Assembly (NCBI GenBank): GCA_019454045.1
Contig: SKCR01025351.1
Coordinates: 1-64,000 of the forward strand
Direction: 5' to 3'
Length of the DNA: 64,000 nt
Source of the DNA: Zanthoxylum bungeanum
Lineage: Eukaryota > Streptophyta > Magnoliopsida > Sapindales > Rutaceae
Shown: positions 43,571 to 56,147 of the stretch, piece after piece
Position numbering within the stretch: position 1 is the first letter of the stretch
How the letters are laid out: every line of letters starts with the position of its first letter
Notes under the pieces: generated by a model
Database searches by the model: none
The model's input: only the letters and a program-made list of their open reading frames with translations
Told to the model about the DNA's origin: nothing
Position numbers and translations under genes: made by a program

Positions 43571-43709
43571 TATCGGGACGCATCCCAGGATCGAGGTCCG
43601 ACTGCAGCACCAACTCAGCTCGAGGCAGCAGCCGAGCCAGGTAAGTGTGAAAATGCATTGCATAACTTTGATAGGATTGTTCAAAGTCACACACTGCACA
43701 AGTCCCATC

Positions 43710-43723
43710 AAAGTGGGGGCGAC
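43710..43723 (+). other. Polypurine tract of element E
   Basis: AAAGTGGGGGCGAC ends directly at the 3' LTR start at 43724. Confidence 0.75.
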
Positions 43724-46700
43724 TGTAGGCATTGCATTTTCGCATGTGAAACCCAATGATGAGTCTCAGTTAGAGGCACCACCTTTTTAGCTAAGGATAT
43801 TGCGGGAAACGGAGGTCGGAAGGGGAAATTCAGAATAAGTACGTCATCAAGTTCATTTCACAAGTTCACTGTCTTCGTTAGTGCTGCGTTCGTTACTTCG
43901 TTCGAACGTCAGACAGATTGCGGACGTTCGTGTAGAGTTCAAATTGGCGTTCGAACGGCGGCGTCGGTGTTCTGGTTTTGCTGCTAGCCTCGCACCCCAG
44001 CCCAATTAGCTCCCCAAAGCCCATAAAACACATCCCAATTTAATTAAATTAAACATTAAATATTAAATAAAATATTTAAACCATTTACCAATTAAATAAA
44101 ACACAAAATCATACCTAATAAAGATAAATCAAATATATTAACTTCCTAACCAAACAAATCACATACTAAATAAAAGGATGTCATGCCTAATTAAAATCAA
44201 TCATAAAAAATTAATATTTTGTATTCCTAATCTAGCCAAGATTTGTCCCCCTCAATCTTTGACTTTCATTGCTCAACACCAAATAAAATCCTCATTTTAA
44301 TGCCAAAATCCCTTCCTTGTGAGACAAGGTGAAGCCCTAGCCCTTCTCTATATAAACAACCCTAACCAAGACATGCACTCCTCTAGCTCATACAGAGAAC
44401 TCACAGAAAAATCATAACACAAAGAGCCTTAGCCACTCACGGCAATAGCAACAGGAAGAACACAAACCATTCCCCTAATCTCCTCCACTCCATAACCGAA
44501 AACAACACCCCCCTAAACCTCTACCCATCACCGAAAATCTCCCCCATACAGCAGCCCTCCATCACCGAAAAATACCTCCAAACAGCAGCCCAAACCACTC
44601 CCAAAACAGTCCCTAAAATCCCTTAAAACAGTAACATAAACTGTACTTATAATCCTTGAAATAACCACACAAAACTACACTAAAAAACCACGAAAAACAC
44701 TCGAAACAGTTCGTTTTGAAACATCAAAACAGGTGACCTAAACAGTGAGTAGCAAAGCAGAGACCGAATAGCAGCAGAACGGAGATCGAACACGGAAAAA
44801 CGGAGACCAGACGGCGAGGCAAAGCAGCAAAACAGTGAGATAAGATGCTGAACCAGTGAACCGGAGAATAAGGAGCTTTTACCCCTTCCGATCTCTGCGA
44901 AACGCAAGTCCGAAGACGACTTAAAAGGTTAGACCTGAGGGTACTTTCCACGTAAATTCTGTAGCCGACTTAAAAGGTTAAACATGAAGTCTCTTGTGGT
45001 ATATAGGATGGAAACCCAGACGTAAATTCCGTAGCCGAATCCGAATGGACGGTAGTGCGGTCTGTACTTGGGATACAACTCCACGTACCGCTTGAGTAAA
45101 CGGCACCTTCTTTTGTTTCATGTTGCTTTGATTTATTTATTTATTGTTCGTCACTTGAATTCTGCATGTTGCTTATTTACGTACGATTCAATCGAGCGCA
45201 TGAGCTAGTAAGTGGAATGAAAGATCCTCTATGGGGAGGGGTTAAAGCCCTTTACCACGATGCTTCGCCGCGCCGGTTGATGTGGTGTTCGGTTGAATGC
45301 AAGACACGTTCAATCGGGCATACTACGTTTGATATTATTGCTTTTAATTCTTTTTATGCATGATTCAATCGAGCGCATGGGCTTAGTAGTGGAATGAAAG
45401 ATCCCCTACGAGGAGGGGTTAAAGCCCTTTACCACGATGCTTTGCCGCACCGGTTGACGTGTGTTCGGTTGAATACAAGACACGTTCAATCGGGATACTA
45501 CATTTGATATTATTGCTTTTAATTCTTTGTATGCATGATTCAGTCGAGCGCATGAGCTTAGTAAGTGGAATGAAAGATCCCCTACGGGGAGGGGTTAAAG
45601 CCCTTTACCACGATGCTTTGCCGCGCCGGTTGATGTGTGTTCTGTTGAATGCAAGATACGTTTAATCGGACATACTGAGCTTGACATTGTTGCCTTTATT
45701 CTTTGTATTGCATGCATCAGGTCTGGTTCCGTTCGAACACGTTCTCGAACGCTACACGAATGCGAACCATCTGTTTACCGTTCAAACGCGTTCTCGAACG
45801 CTACGCGAACGCACACGTATTTTCTTAGTCTCATAATGCATCAGGTCTGGCTCCGTTCGAACGCGTTCTCGAACGCTATACGAACGCGAACCTTCTGTTT
45901 ACCGTTCGAACGCGTTCTCGAATGCTACGCGAACGCACACGCACTTTCTTAGTCTTATCATGCATCAGGTCTGGTTCCGTTCGAACGCGTTCTCGAACGC
46001 TACACGAACGCGAACCTTCTGTTTACCGTTCGAACGCGTTTTCAAACGCTACGCGAACGCGCACCCACTGAACTGAGTCATTTTCATCAGATTTCATACA
46101 TAGTTTTCCTAGTAGCTATCCCCACATGTATGAATACAATGTGTTTAATGTATTACAATTCATTTACCTATGTCATGATAACATTTGAGTATTATTTCTT
46201 GTGGTATATCGGATGGAAACCCAGACATAAATTCCGTAGCCGATTCCGAATGGACGGTAGTACGGTCTGTACTTGGGATACAACTCCAGTACCACTTGAG
46301 AAGGTGTTCACATGTGTGCTTGTGTGGTTAGTATGTGTGCTTGTGTTTTCTTGAATATAATATGCCAATGAAGTTGTATGTTTGTCGCTCATTTGATGTA
46401 CTTCCAAGCATACAATCTTAGATGTGAAATATATGTGTAAGTTTTATTTTGTACATGTGAATTTAGAAGCATGATACTCTTGGAAATAAGTGCTACTTAA
46501 GCCTGATTAAATTATTACATAAATCCTTTCATTACAAGTGACATGAGTAAGGGACCATTCCGAACCCAACGGTATGAGGTCTTCCCTTGCGAGGGGTGAG
46601 TGCAGCCTTAAATCTCATTTTCCCGGTTCACACCGGGTGGCGACTCCATTATTCTCCGGTTTAGTCCCCCGTGGCTACTCCGTACTCCCGACCGGGCCGC

Positions 46701-46742
46701 GAGCCCGGGACAACATGCGTCGCCCAGTTTCTGTGTCCCACA
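43724..46742 (+). repeat. 3' LTR of element E
   Basis: TGTAGGCATT to GTCCCACA, 3019 bp. It has three 176-bp units (45187, 45363, 45538) against four in the 5' LTR, and the same CGTTCGAACG units at 45720-46060. The extra CACGTAAATTCTGTAGCCG at 44950-44970 is a small local duplication. Confidence 0.9.
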
Positions 46743-47088
46743 CTAATTTAAAACTACATTCACTTCCTTCATTCTACTAGGACACAGACTTATCAGCTTA
46801 CCCCATGAAGGTAGGATAACTTATCTTCTTATCCGAGAAAATATGATGCCTTATCTTCCTAAGCACGCCTCACCATGTGCTCGGTCTTCGTGAGGTCGGT
46901 CATAGTGGTCCTTTGGACTGAGAATGATTCTGCCGATCTGATAATTGCTCGATCATCCGAACTCAAGTGTTCGGCCATTTACTCATTTGGTCGGGTCGGT
47001 ATCAACGATCCTGACCAAGAAGGGAATTTACCTTTTTACCCCTGCCGTACTTCCTTAAATAACATAGGACCTGAAAACACCATCAATA
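46743..47088 (-). repeat. 3' LTR of element G, second segment
   Basis: CTAAT (46743-46747) is the right copy of E's duplication. The rest matches 48365-48705 and ends CATCAATA, where the 5' LTR has CATCAACA. Confidence 0.85.
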
Positions 47089-47551
47089 TCTGTCCTCTAG
47101 TTCTCGGTTCCAACGAGTTATACAAGTTGGTGCCGGGAACTATATAAGAGTGGTATGGTTGATGAACTAATAGCCGATCTTCTGAAGGAGAAATATCGTT
47201 GGCCCATATTTACATCCTGATCGGTCTGACTCAGGTGTTCGGCTTGATTTTCTTCCTCCCAACGTGAATTTCCTTTATTGCCCCTCTGTAAACCATCCCT
47301 CGAGACGCGTAACCGTCACATCCTCTTAAAGGCACATCGGATCACTTCTAGGGTTTGACGGGAGCTGCCACTTGTCAACCATCCGTCGTTCTCCCGCCAA
47401 AAAGCAAAACAATCCGACCATTATAGTCAATTAAAAAGACGTCCAATCTTAGCCGTCTATCTAATTCTGAAAGATCATTCTAAAAGCGACACGTGGTGTA
47501 AACCTAACGCTTTCGTTCAATCCAACGGCCACAAGTGCACCGATCAGACTA
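47089..47551 (-). other. Non-coding internal region of element G with PPT
   Basis: A purine-rich stretch on the minus strand, ending GAACTAGAGGACAGA at 47090-47104, borders the 3' LTR. No ORF is supported. Confidence 0.5.
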
Positions 47552-47914
47552 TTACAAAACGGAGTAAACAATGTTGACTTCTTCACAAACTCTTCGATCT
47601 CCCCAACCACGAGAACTCTTCTTTTTTAGCTGTGACCAGTGAATCCTCAGAACGACCAGACCGCTCGAGCAATCTGCAACCCTTCTAAAAGAAACAAGTA
47701 AGTCTTCTGAACGACCTTTTTGCTTTTCCATGTGTTGCGAATCCTGCTCCATTTTGTTCCTTTCTTTTCTCCCTTCCATCCTTTCTAGTCGGTCCATCAT
47801 GGATTTTAGAAGGGCTTGGTTTTCCTCACTTTCTTTCCTCATGTTTTCTTTTATCTTCTCTATCCATTCTGCTGTTGGACTCCCCGACGACTGGCGATTT
47901 CCACCTTCTGCCAT
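47552..47914 (-). CDS. Short gag-like coiled-coil ORF of element G
   Basis: From ATG 47914, 120 aa: MAEGGNRQSSGSPTAEWIEK, then a Lys/Glu-rich heptad stretch (RKESEENQALLKSMMDRLER) followed by a basic tail. It starts 37 bases after the PBS. It looks like the N-terminus of a Gag of the parent element kept as a stub; no capsid or zinc knuckle follows. Whether it is translated is unknown. Confidence 0.4.
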   Translation of the reverse strand: MAEGGNRQSSGSPTAEWIEKIKENMRKESEENQALLKSMMDRLERMEGRKERNKMEQDSQHMEKQKGRSEDLLVSFRRVADCSSGLVVLRIHWSQLKKKSSRGWGDRRVCEEVNIVYSVL

Positions 47915-47950
47915 CGTCTTAATACGCGAGCTGCTTTTTTTGTTGGAATT

Positions 47951-47967
47951 CCCCACAGACGGCGCCA
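47951..47967 (-). other. Primer-binding site of element G
   Basis: The minus strand reads TGGCGCCGTCTGTGGGG two bases inside the 5' LTR end. This form is common in plant gypsy elements; I do not name the tRNA. Confidence 0.75.
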
Positions 47968-47969
47968 AC

Positions 47970-48705
47970 TATTGACGGGTGATTTTGGTCTTAGGGCAAT
48001 ATTGGAATATTACTCCCGAGACAATCCTCCCTCAATAGTGAATCTGTTCGGTTATGGGGGAACCAAAAGCAAACTTAGCAAAAGACAGATAAATACGCCA
48101 ATCGACAAAGAGATTTAACGTGGTTCGGCGGATCAGATCCAACCTACGTCCACGGACACAAATCGAATGATACTTTTATTACTGAGATATGCTTCTCTGA
48201 TATCTCTTTTGTGTTTACAAGTCTGATGGTAATGATCTTAATATTGATTCTGATGCTTTTACACACACTCTACCCTCCTATTTATAATAGTGCAGAAATC
48301 AGATTCCTTCTTTTACAAGGGTTCTCAGTCGAATCAATTTCCTTCTCCCATAAGGATTCCTAATTTAAAACTACCTTCACTTCCTTCATTCTACTAGGAC
48401 ACAGACTTATCAGTTTACCCCATGAAGGTAGGATAACTTATCTTCTTATCCGAGAAAATAGGATGCCTTATCTTCCTGAGCACGCCTCACCATGTGCTCG
48501 GTCTTCGTGAGGTCGGTCATAGTGGTCATTTGGACTGAGAATGATTCTGCCGATCTGATAATTGCTCGGTCATCCGAACTCAAGTGTTCGGCCATTTACT
48601 CATGTGGTCGGGTCGGTATCAACGATCCTGACCAAGAAGGGAATTTACCTTTTTACCCCTTCCGTACTTCCTTAAATAACATAGGACCTGAAAACACCAT
48701 CAACA
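47970..48705 (-). repeat. 5' LTR of element G
   Basis: 736 bp, the same length as the 3' LTR without E. Its inner end reads TATTGACGG instead of TGTTGACGG. Confidence 0.85.
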
Positions 48706-48840
48706 TCATGTCTTGAATTTGAGTGTAGGGTTGCATTTTGTAAGATCCTAGGACAATTAAGAATTTTATCTACTCCGCTTAAAACTCGATCGGGTGATTT
48801 CTCGACGGGGTTTTCAACGTTCCAAAAAAGAAGTTGTTAC
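48706..48840 (+). repeat. SINE-like tail sequence next to element G
   Basis: TCTTGAATTTGAGTGTAGGG, then TTTTATCTACTCCGCTTAAA and an A-rich end resemble 50366-50501 in order. G appears to have inserted into this older short repeat. Confidence 0.35.
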
Positions 48841-50349
48841 ATTGACCCATTTCCCATGTCCCATTTCAACATCTTAACATTTCTCAATTGACTTTCAGTC
48901 ATGTGGATTAAGCAGTTGATTAGGCCTAAAAATGTTAGCAGGAAAGAGAAACGCCATGGATTCGATTGAAACTAGGCGAATGGTTTTCTTTAATGACCAA
49001 GTGATTGGTGATGTGTTTCTCCTGTGCAAGCCTCTAACCTGAAACTTTGGCCAACGTTCATGAAAATGTTCTTGTTTAGATAAATGTCTTGATTGTAATG
49101 ACAAGTTGTCAAATTTTTCTGTGGGAGTTTTTTGGATCCTCATAGAATTTATCATGTCTTACTAGGATGTCTGCTCTCTAAAAGCCAAATCAGGCGCAGT
49201 GGGTTAAGATTCAATTCATCGTTAGAACTGCTGCATTGACGCGGTCCATGTAATTCTAGAAGCTTGCTGGGAAAATAAGTTTCTGATATTTTGAGCATGC
49301 TATAAAAATAAAAAAAAAAGGTGAATTTTACATTATATTTGTTTCATTGTAAATTTCGGTTTAAGAAAATATTATCAGTCGGTAAACGTCAAAGAGGTAT
49401 TTCTGTAATTTATTTCTTAATCCATTGTTTGTTTACAAATTATTTAGTGTGGTCTGTCCGTTAAGAGTCAATATGATATGAAATCATGAGTCAAAGACTG
49501 AATTGTATTTGAATACAATTAATGTTCTGATAATTATTATTTGAAGAAAATATTTGGTTTACATTTTTTGGTGGAAGGAAGATTCAGGATGTAATAACAA
49601 GATTAACTATTCAATGTTTGATTTACAAGAAAGAAAGTACCCTCTCCTCTCTTCTTCCCCTCCCAATTTTTTCTATCTTTTTCTTCACTGCACCACTCCC
49701 CTGCCTTCATTTCCCCTCTTCTCCCTCCAGTTTCGTTCCTATTGTCTCCTTTTTATCCATTTCTTTTCTGTTTATTTTATCTCTTTTTGGGTGGAAAGCT
49801 CTATTATCTGCTGGTTTTTTTATTGTTTTTTTTTTTAATTTTGTTTTTGGTTTTTGTTATCCATATATATAGATATAGGGATCCACTCATGTAGTGGAAG
49901 TATTCCAACCTTTGTGTTGGCTTTATTTTCTATTTGTTGCATAAATAATTGTCTTTTTTTCAACCTACAAAAGATTTGATTTAGGTATAACATATACGAA
50001 TGGATCCGATACGGGTTTATGAAAGCTACGTTTGGAGCTTTATGGCTGTGGCATTGACTTTTGTTAAATTTATCAATTTTACTTGTATTAGATTGCTTCT
50101 AGGTTGATATAAAAATTAATGTTTTGTACATTGTTTCTTTAATAATTGTTCTGAAATCTCTAATTATCATTAATAAAAGAGGTAAAATATTCAAGCCGAT
50201 CCATAAAATCCTGAGATGATTTGGGTGTGAATCTAACTTCTGATCCGATCAATTATGAGGAAAAAGAAGTGTGCGGTTTTATGTTATTAGTATTCGTCCT
50301 AACTAAAATTGATTCTAAAGATTTCCTATATATATATATATATAACTAT
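48841..50349. other. Unassigned AT-rich region
   Basis: No gene is supported. A CT-rich tract at 49640-49800 and an AT microsatellite at 50329-50344 are the only marked features. The minus frame 48895-49155 (86 codons) is unrecognised. Confidence 0.4.
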
Positions 50350-50502
50350 GACTTCAGACTTGGTTGACAGGTCTTGAGTTCGAGTTTTGGGGGTGCATTT
50401 CTTATAAAAACCTGAGACATGTGATGATTTTACCTACTCCACTTAAGACCGGATCGGATGGTTTGGAGGTGGGATTTCTAACATTTCAAAAAAAAAAAAG
50501 TT
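50350..50502 (+). repeat. Possible tRNA-derived SINE
   Basis: GTCTTGAGTTCGAGTTTTGG contains a B-box-like GTTCGAGT, followed by an unrelated body with ACCTACTCCACTTAAGACCG and an A-run end (50489-50501). The A box is not clear and no flanking duplication was found. Confidence 0.4.
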
Positions 50503-50589
50503 AATAAATAGATTCCTCTTCCATTATAAATATGGTGAAAAAGTAGGAAATAGTTTTAGAGAACTTGATTTCCCATGAAAATGGTTGAA

Positions 50590-52620
50590 TGTAACATCCC
50601 CAGTACGGGTATGTTACCGGCAAGCAACAGATCCCACTGTCACCTAAGCCTCTAAATCATGCAATAGAATCACTTACTCTTATCTTAATGCTATGCAGAT
50701 TTATAAATATTCACACATGCAAACTTAATAATTTGAGATGACTTAAATGTGAGATCAAGAAAAAAGATGGACCCCATTACTAGTGACTGCAGCATAACAC
50801 TTGTCCTCGAGCTGGGTCTCCAAAGGTTGCGTGTGGCTTACCAAAAGACTGAATCCTGCTAAAAAAGCTGGGAAGTGGTGGGGTGAGTCCTATGGAACTC
50901 AGTGAGTGGAGCGACAAAAAGAAGAAACTGAATCAGTACAACTATTTAAAATCATTTAGTCTTAAAACGCTTCTGAAATCCATGTTTGAAAACTGGTTCT
51001 TTTCTTTTAACCTTTGTCTAAAATACTTTCTGTATAAAATCTCTGGTACTGTAGAAACCTTACGCATGGGGGCGTTACGTATCGTTGTCCCCCATACGCC
51101 TAACTAGTGGTTTTGGGGCGTTACGTATCGTCGTCCCCCAAGCCACTGAACTAGAGCCGGTAGTGCTGATCCATGCTACTACCTGACCCTGAAACTAAGG
51201 TCTATGGGTGTTACGTATCGCCGTCCCCCTAGCCCTGAACTACGTGTGCACACGTTTTCTGTCCGTCAATTCCATAAGTCAGAGCTAAGGTGGGTTTTTC
51301 CCTTATGCCTCGAAAAAATATAAAACTCATGCTTTCAAATCTTGAAATTTTCTAAAACTTTCTTACATAAGAAATAACTGATAATTCAATAAGGCTAATG
51401 CCCTAAAGTATTTAAAAATAAATCTTGAAATAAATCTTAATCAATAAAAAGTAAATATAAACCAATTTGAAAGAAAAATATCTACTCACAGATTTGAAGT
51501 CCGTTCAACTCTGCTTCACGTCGCTGGGGAAGAACGCAGCTCCTGATGAGTATCTATTCCGAATAAACTGGGTTAGAACATAAGTTATAAAATATGGTTC
51601 GACAGTAAATTAAGTCCCTTATAATGTCTTAAATCTCTTTGGGTGAAGTATAAAATAAATAAAACAAATAAAATTTTAAACTTTTAGTCATGCGTCGAGA
51701 CTTCAGAAAAGAGTTCTGGTTTTAGGTACGTGTCGCGACGCGGGAGGCTTCGTGTCGCATCGTGACTTCATCGTCTCAAATCCAGGCTTCTGCCTCGTGC
51801 GTGTCGCGACGCAAAGCCTCACGCATTGCGACATGTCGCCGTTTCCAGGACCGGGTTTCATTTCTTCCATGGTTAACCTCAAATCCTATTTCTACACAAT
51901 CACAAGCAAAATACAACATCTAATTATCATTATATCATACTTTCAACATTCAAACACCATCCAAATCTCTTAAATCCTTACACAATGCTCTCATTAGAAT
52001 TGAATATCAAAAGTTCCCCAAACATGAATTTATAATTTCAACAACCATCAATAATCACAATACTATCCATCCACAATATACTACCAACACCCAAACTTCA
52101 TAACTCAAAACTTAAGAATATGTGTCAAATGTTTCTTACCTCTATTCAACCTCATCCTTCCCTAATAATGCCCTTTGATCTCTTTTTTCTTCTTCTTGGG
52201 TTTAGTTGGATGGATTACCCTTGTTAAACTTCAAATTTTTACCAAGAAAATTACAAACTTTCTCTCATTCTCTCTCTCTCAATCTCACGGCCAAGACCAA
52301 GGAAAATGAAAAAAAATATTTTCATCATTGTTTTTAAATTTTCTCACCATTACTTAACCAATTTCTAGAAAAGTCTAGGTAATAAGTTTGTTGGGCTTGG
52401 GCTTTCTTTCTTTTCTCTCTTTTAATTTTGATGGGCCTTGGTAATAAGCAAGGAAAAATTTGGGCTAAAATTAAACCAAATTAAGTTAGACTCACTTAGG
52501 CCCATAATTAAGTGGATGTCTATTGTCTCTAAGTCGATCCCGGGAATTATTCATGAGTGCCTGGAAAGAAAATCCCCTGCGTCCCTAGCCGAACTAAAAA
52601 AAATATTTGAGGTCGTTACA
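50590..52620 (-). repeat. 3' LTR of element D
   Basis: TGTAACATCC to CGTTACA, 2031 bp. It holds the GTTACGTATCG hairpin array at 51066-51228 and GTCGCGACGC motifs at 51730-51835. Small ORFs here are chance. Confidence 0.85.
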
Positions 52621-52640
52621 AATTCTCCCCCCCCCCCTTA
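52621..52640 (-). other. Polypurine tract of element D
   Basis: The minus strand has a run of about 13 G followed by AGAATT at the LTR border. Confidence 0.7.
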
Positions 52641-52659
52641 AAATTATTCGTCCTCGAAT

Positions 52660-54143
52660 CAAAATGTTTAAGGAATATAGAATGTACCTTCATCCATGAA
52701 GAGTTGGGGATATTGCTCTCTTATAGTTTCTTCCGGTTCCCAAGTAGCTTTTTGTTCTTTGTGATGTTACCAAATCACTTTGACTGAGGGAACCCACCGA
52801 GATCGTAGCTTTCTTGTCTCTCTATCCACGATAGCTATTGGTTGTTCCGAATAAGATAAATCTTGACGGATATCAACTGTCTGGGGCTCCAACAGATGAG
52901 ATTCATCATGCAAGTACTTCCGTAACATAGATACGTGGAAAACTGGATGTATTCTAGCCATGCTGGGTAGAAGCGCCAATTCATAAGCTCTCCCTCCAAC
53001 TCTCCGAAGTATCTGAAACGGTCCAATGAACCTAGGGCTGAGCTTACCCTTTTTGCCAAATCTCATGACTCATTTAAAAGAAGATACTTTTAGAAACATA
53101 AAATCCCTCATTTTGAACTCCAAATCCTTTCTCTGGTGATCCGCATAACTCTTTTGGCATCTCTGAGCCGTACCTAACCTTTTTTTATTAACTTTACCTT
53201 ATCCAGGACATCTTGTACCAAATCTGGTCCCAATAACTTATGCTCCCCGACTTCAAACCATCCAACTGAAGATCTACACTTCCGTCCATATAAAGCCTTG
53301 AATGGTGCCATTTGAATACTTGTTTGATAACTATTATTATAAAAAAATTCTATAAGTGGCAAATACTGGTCCCAACTATCCTCAAAATCAATCACACAAG
53401 CCCGAAGCATGTCTTCTAAAGTCTGTATGGTTCGCTCTGTCTGACCGTCCGTCTAGGGGTGAAAGGTTGTACTAAAGCGTAACTGTGAACCCAAAGCCTC
53501 TTGAAATGATTGTCAAAAATTAGAGGTAAACTGAGAACCTCGATCTGAGACAATTGAGATAGGTACTCCATGCAATGACACTATCTCATCCAGGTACAGT
53601 TTGGCATATTAGGTAGTGTGAAGCTAGTCTTAACTGGAAGAAAATGTGTAGATTTGGTCAATCTATCCACGATCACCCATATAGAATCACACCCTTTTGA
53701 GGTACGCGGGAGCCCAGCGATAAAGTCCATAGTGATCTTCTACCACTTCCACTTCGAACGTCTAAACTCTGAAGTTTCCATGCTGGTCTCTGATGTTCAG
53801 CTTTAACCTGCTGGCAAGTGAGACATCTTGTGACAGATTTAGCTACATCATTTTTCATACCATTCCACCAATAAAGATCCTTGAGATCGTGATACACCTT
53901 GGTGATCCCATGATGCATGGTGTAAGATGAAATGTGGGCCTTCTCTAATATCGAGCGTTTCAACTCCAGAACTGGGGGAACAAGAATTCTATTATGCTTT
54001 CTGATGAGATTTTCACTGTCTATATAATACTCATCTTGTGTACCTTGCTGTAACCTGCATCTAATTTGTTGCACCTCGAGATCTGCTTCCTGTGCAATTC
54101 TGATTTCATCGGTAAGGGTGGATCGCACTTGAATCTGCGCCAA
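52660..54143 (-). pseudogene. Integrase with chromodomain-like end of element D
   Basis: The zinc-binding part (53673-54143 frame) has HHGITKVYHDLKDLYWWNGM and CLTCQQVKAEHQRP. The core between 53410 and 53673 is full of stops; EDSWDQYLPLIEFFYNNSYQ (53174-53410) is its end. The C-terminal domain (52767-53066) reads [20 protein letters not shown], then [20 protein letters not shown] and [15 protein letters not shown]. Past a stop the same region continues KEQKATWEPEETIREQYPQL, the second half of a chromodomain, which guides insertion to marked chromatin. Confidence 0.8.
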
Positions 54144-54474
54144 TAACCCTCATTGTGTCTACACTTGAAAATTCACTCCATCCAGTATACAACTCTGCAT
54201 CTGTTTGGCTGGGCGTTATTTCTCATTTGGAAAATGAGCCAAACTCCCCGTAGACTTTCTGCTTAAGGCATCAGCTACAACATTAGCTTTGCCCAGATGG
54301 TACTGAATGGAGAAATCATAATCTTTCAACATACAGATAATGTCGCCATATCTTCAGAGCAAATATTATTGCAGCCATCTCCAAATCATGAGTGGGATAA
54401 TTTTGTTCATAAGACTTCAATTGTCTGGAAGTATAAACAATCATTTTCCCCCTCTACATCAATACCCAACCTAA
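54144..54474 (-). other. Decayed RNase H part of element D
   Basis: No open frame. It lies between the RNase H start and integrase and probably is the eroded RNase H end. Confidence 0.4.
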
Positions 54475-55546
54475 TCACACCCTGGAAGTATCACGATACA
54501 CTGTAAATCCTCTTGATCCTGCTGGCAGTGCAAGAATATGAGCAGTAGTCAATCGGCGTTTGAGTTCCTGAAAACTTTTTTCACAAGCATCAAACCATTC
54601 AAACTTCACATTCTTCTGAGTTAGACGCGTTAGTGGAACAGCTATTCTGGAGAAATTCTCAACAAACCTCCTATAGTACCATGTTAATCCCAATAAACTA
54701 CGGATCTCTGTTACGCTTTTAGGTCGGTGCCAATTTTGAATAGCCTCAATCTTCTGAGAATCTACTCCAATCCCTTCCTTGGACACCACATGCCCCAAAA
54801 ATACCACACTAGTTAACCAAAACTCACACTTCGAGAACTTAGCGTACAACTTATGTTCTCTCAGTGTCTACAACACCTGATGCAAATCCTCCGCATGCTC
54901 TTGCTCATTACACGAATACACCATAATGTCACCAATAAGGACTATTTCAAACCGGTCTAGAAAAGGCCTAAACATCATGTTCATCGGATTCATAAATATT
55001 GCAGGGGCATTGGTCAGACCAAATGACATTAATAAGAACTCGTAATGCCCATATCTGGTTCGAAAAGCCATTTTCGGGATATCACTCTCCTTAATCTTCA
55101 ATTGATGAAAACCTGATCGTAGATCAATTTTTGAGAAACACTGCACCCCCGGTAACTGATCAAATAGATCATCAATCCTCTGTAGTGGATATTTGTTCTT
55201 GACTGTCACCTTATTCAACTACCGATAATCTATACACAACAATAGTGTCTCGTCCTTCTTCCTTACAAACAACACCGGAGCACCCCCACGGGGACACACT
55301 AGGGCGAATAAAGCCCTTATCCAGTAGGTCTTGCAACTGCACCTTCAACTCCCTAAGTTCTGCAGGGGCCATCCTGTATTGGGGAATTGATATAGGTTGG
55401 GTGCCCGGTATAACGTCTATACAAAACTCAATCTCTCTATCTCGTGGTAATCCTGGCAACTCATCTAGATACTCCCTCACTATCAGGATCTGCTCAAGGT
55501 CTATATTTCCCGCTCTGCTATCTGTCACATATACCAAATAACCCAT
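54475..55546 (-). pseudogene. Reverse transcriptase and RNase H start of element D
   Basis: Fragments: VIPGTQPISIPQYRMAPAEL and LLDKGFIRPSVSPWG (fingers); [40 protein letters not shown] and [20 protein letters not shown] (palm); [20 protein letters not shown] and [20 protein letters not shown] (thumb and connection). The catalytic box reads [10 protein letters not shown], with Gly where the first Asp of the DD pair should be. Frames break at least twice. Confidence 0.85.
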
Positions 55547-55698
55547 GTTTCTCTTCTGAAGTAGCTTAAACGCCTACATGGCTATTATCAAATTGTGAGG
55601 CGCTATAGTCTTATCCCCTTGATAAACTTTTACTGGTATATCGGGAACATGCAGTGTAACGGTCTTCTCCTGACAATCTAATATTTCATGGTGCTTAA

Positions 55699-55995
55699 CT
55701 AACCAATCCATCCCCAGAATAACATCATTAACCAATCTATCCCCAGAATAATGTCGAAGCTCAATATACTCAACACTACTAAATCATCATAGCAAGTATA
55801 CCCGTCAATGTCTATAGAACACTGTCTCACACCCTGTGTAGCTTCTATGGGCCCTCCTACTGGTGTATCTATAATGATAGGGAAATCTAAAGGCTCGGTG
55901 TCCCTACCCGTCTGAGTCACAAAACACCGTGCCACAAAAGAGTGTGTAGCACCCGAATCGAATAACACCCTTGCTTGCACAGAATCAATCAGCAA
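55699..55995 (-). pseudogene. Aspartic protease of element D
   Basis: MLIDSVQARVLFDSGATHSF with the catalytic DSGA, then a typical second half with SFDIILGIDWL. The frame ends after a local duplication of CCAATCTATCCCCAGAATAA near 55710-55745. Confidence 0.8.
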
Positions 55996-56147
55996 TGTAC
56001 CTGTAACAACTGCATTGGATGTCTGCGCCTTCTAGAGGTGATGGTATAAACCCTGCCTTAAACTCTGCTGGAGGAAACCTGTCCTCGATCACCCATTGGT
56101 TGCCCCCTTCCTCCTATTGTCTATCCTCTACTCATCGGCCTCTGCTC

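Larger units (their letters stand above)
32427..46742 (+). mobile_element. Element E: Tat-lineage Ty3/gypsy retrotransposon, 14.3 kb
   Basis: Complete structure with perfect CTAAT duplication. 5' LTR 32427-35701, PBS 35705-35722, a leader with three tandem repeats, gag (36874-38173), protease, RT, RNase H, a second (archaeal-type) RNase H and integrase to 42841, a GGTCGAGGT tandem repeat zone (43060-43570), PPT and 3' LTR 43724-46742. The extra RNase H, the long leader and the 3' tandem repeats point to the Tat/Ogre branch. Several frameshifts break the coding region, so this copy is not autonomous now. The LTRs look a few percent different. Confidence 0.9.
32032..48705 (-). mobile_element. 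Element G: small non-autonomous LTR retrotransposon, minus strand
   Basis: The outer ends are TGTTGACGGC at 32032 and CATCAACA at 48705, flanked by a perfect TCATG duplication. Without element E it is about 2.35 kb: two 736-bp LTRs and an 881-bp internal region (47089-47969) with a PBS and one short ORF. It encodes no polymerase or integrase. Element E sits inside its 3' LTR. Confidence 0.85.

Noticed and set aside
42929..43790. ORFs with RGAHGRGAP-like repeats after pol of E
   Set aside because: They are translations of the GGTCGAGGT minisatellite in several frames; no start context or conserved domain.
47970..48118. + strand ORF extending into the G 5' LTR
   Set aside because: Reads across the PBS and LTR on the wrong strand.
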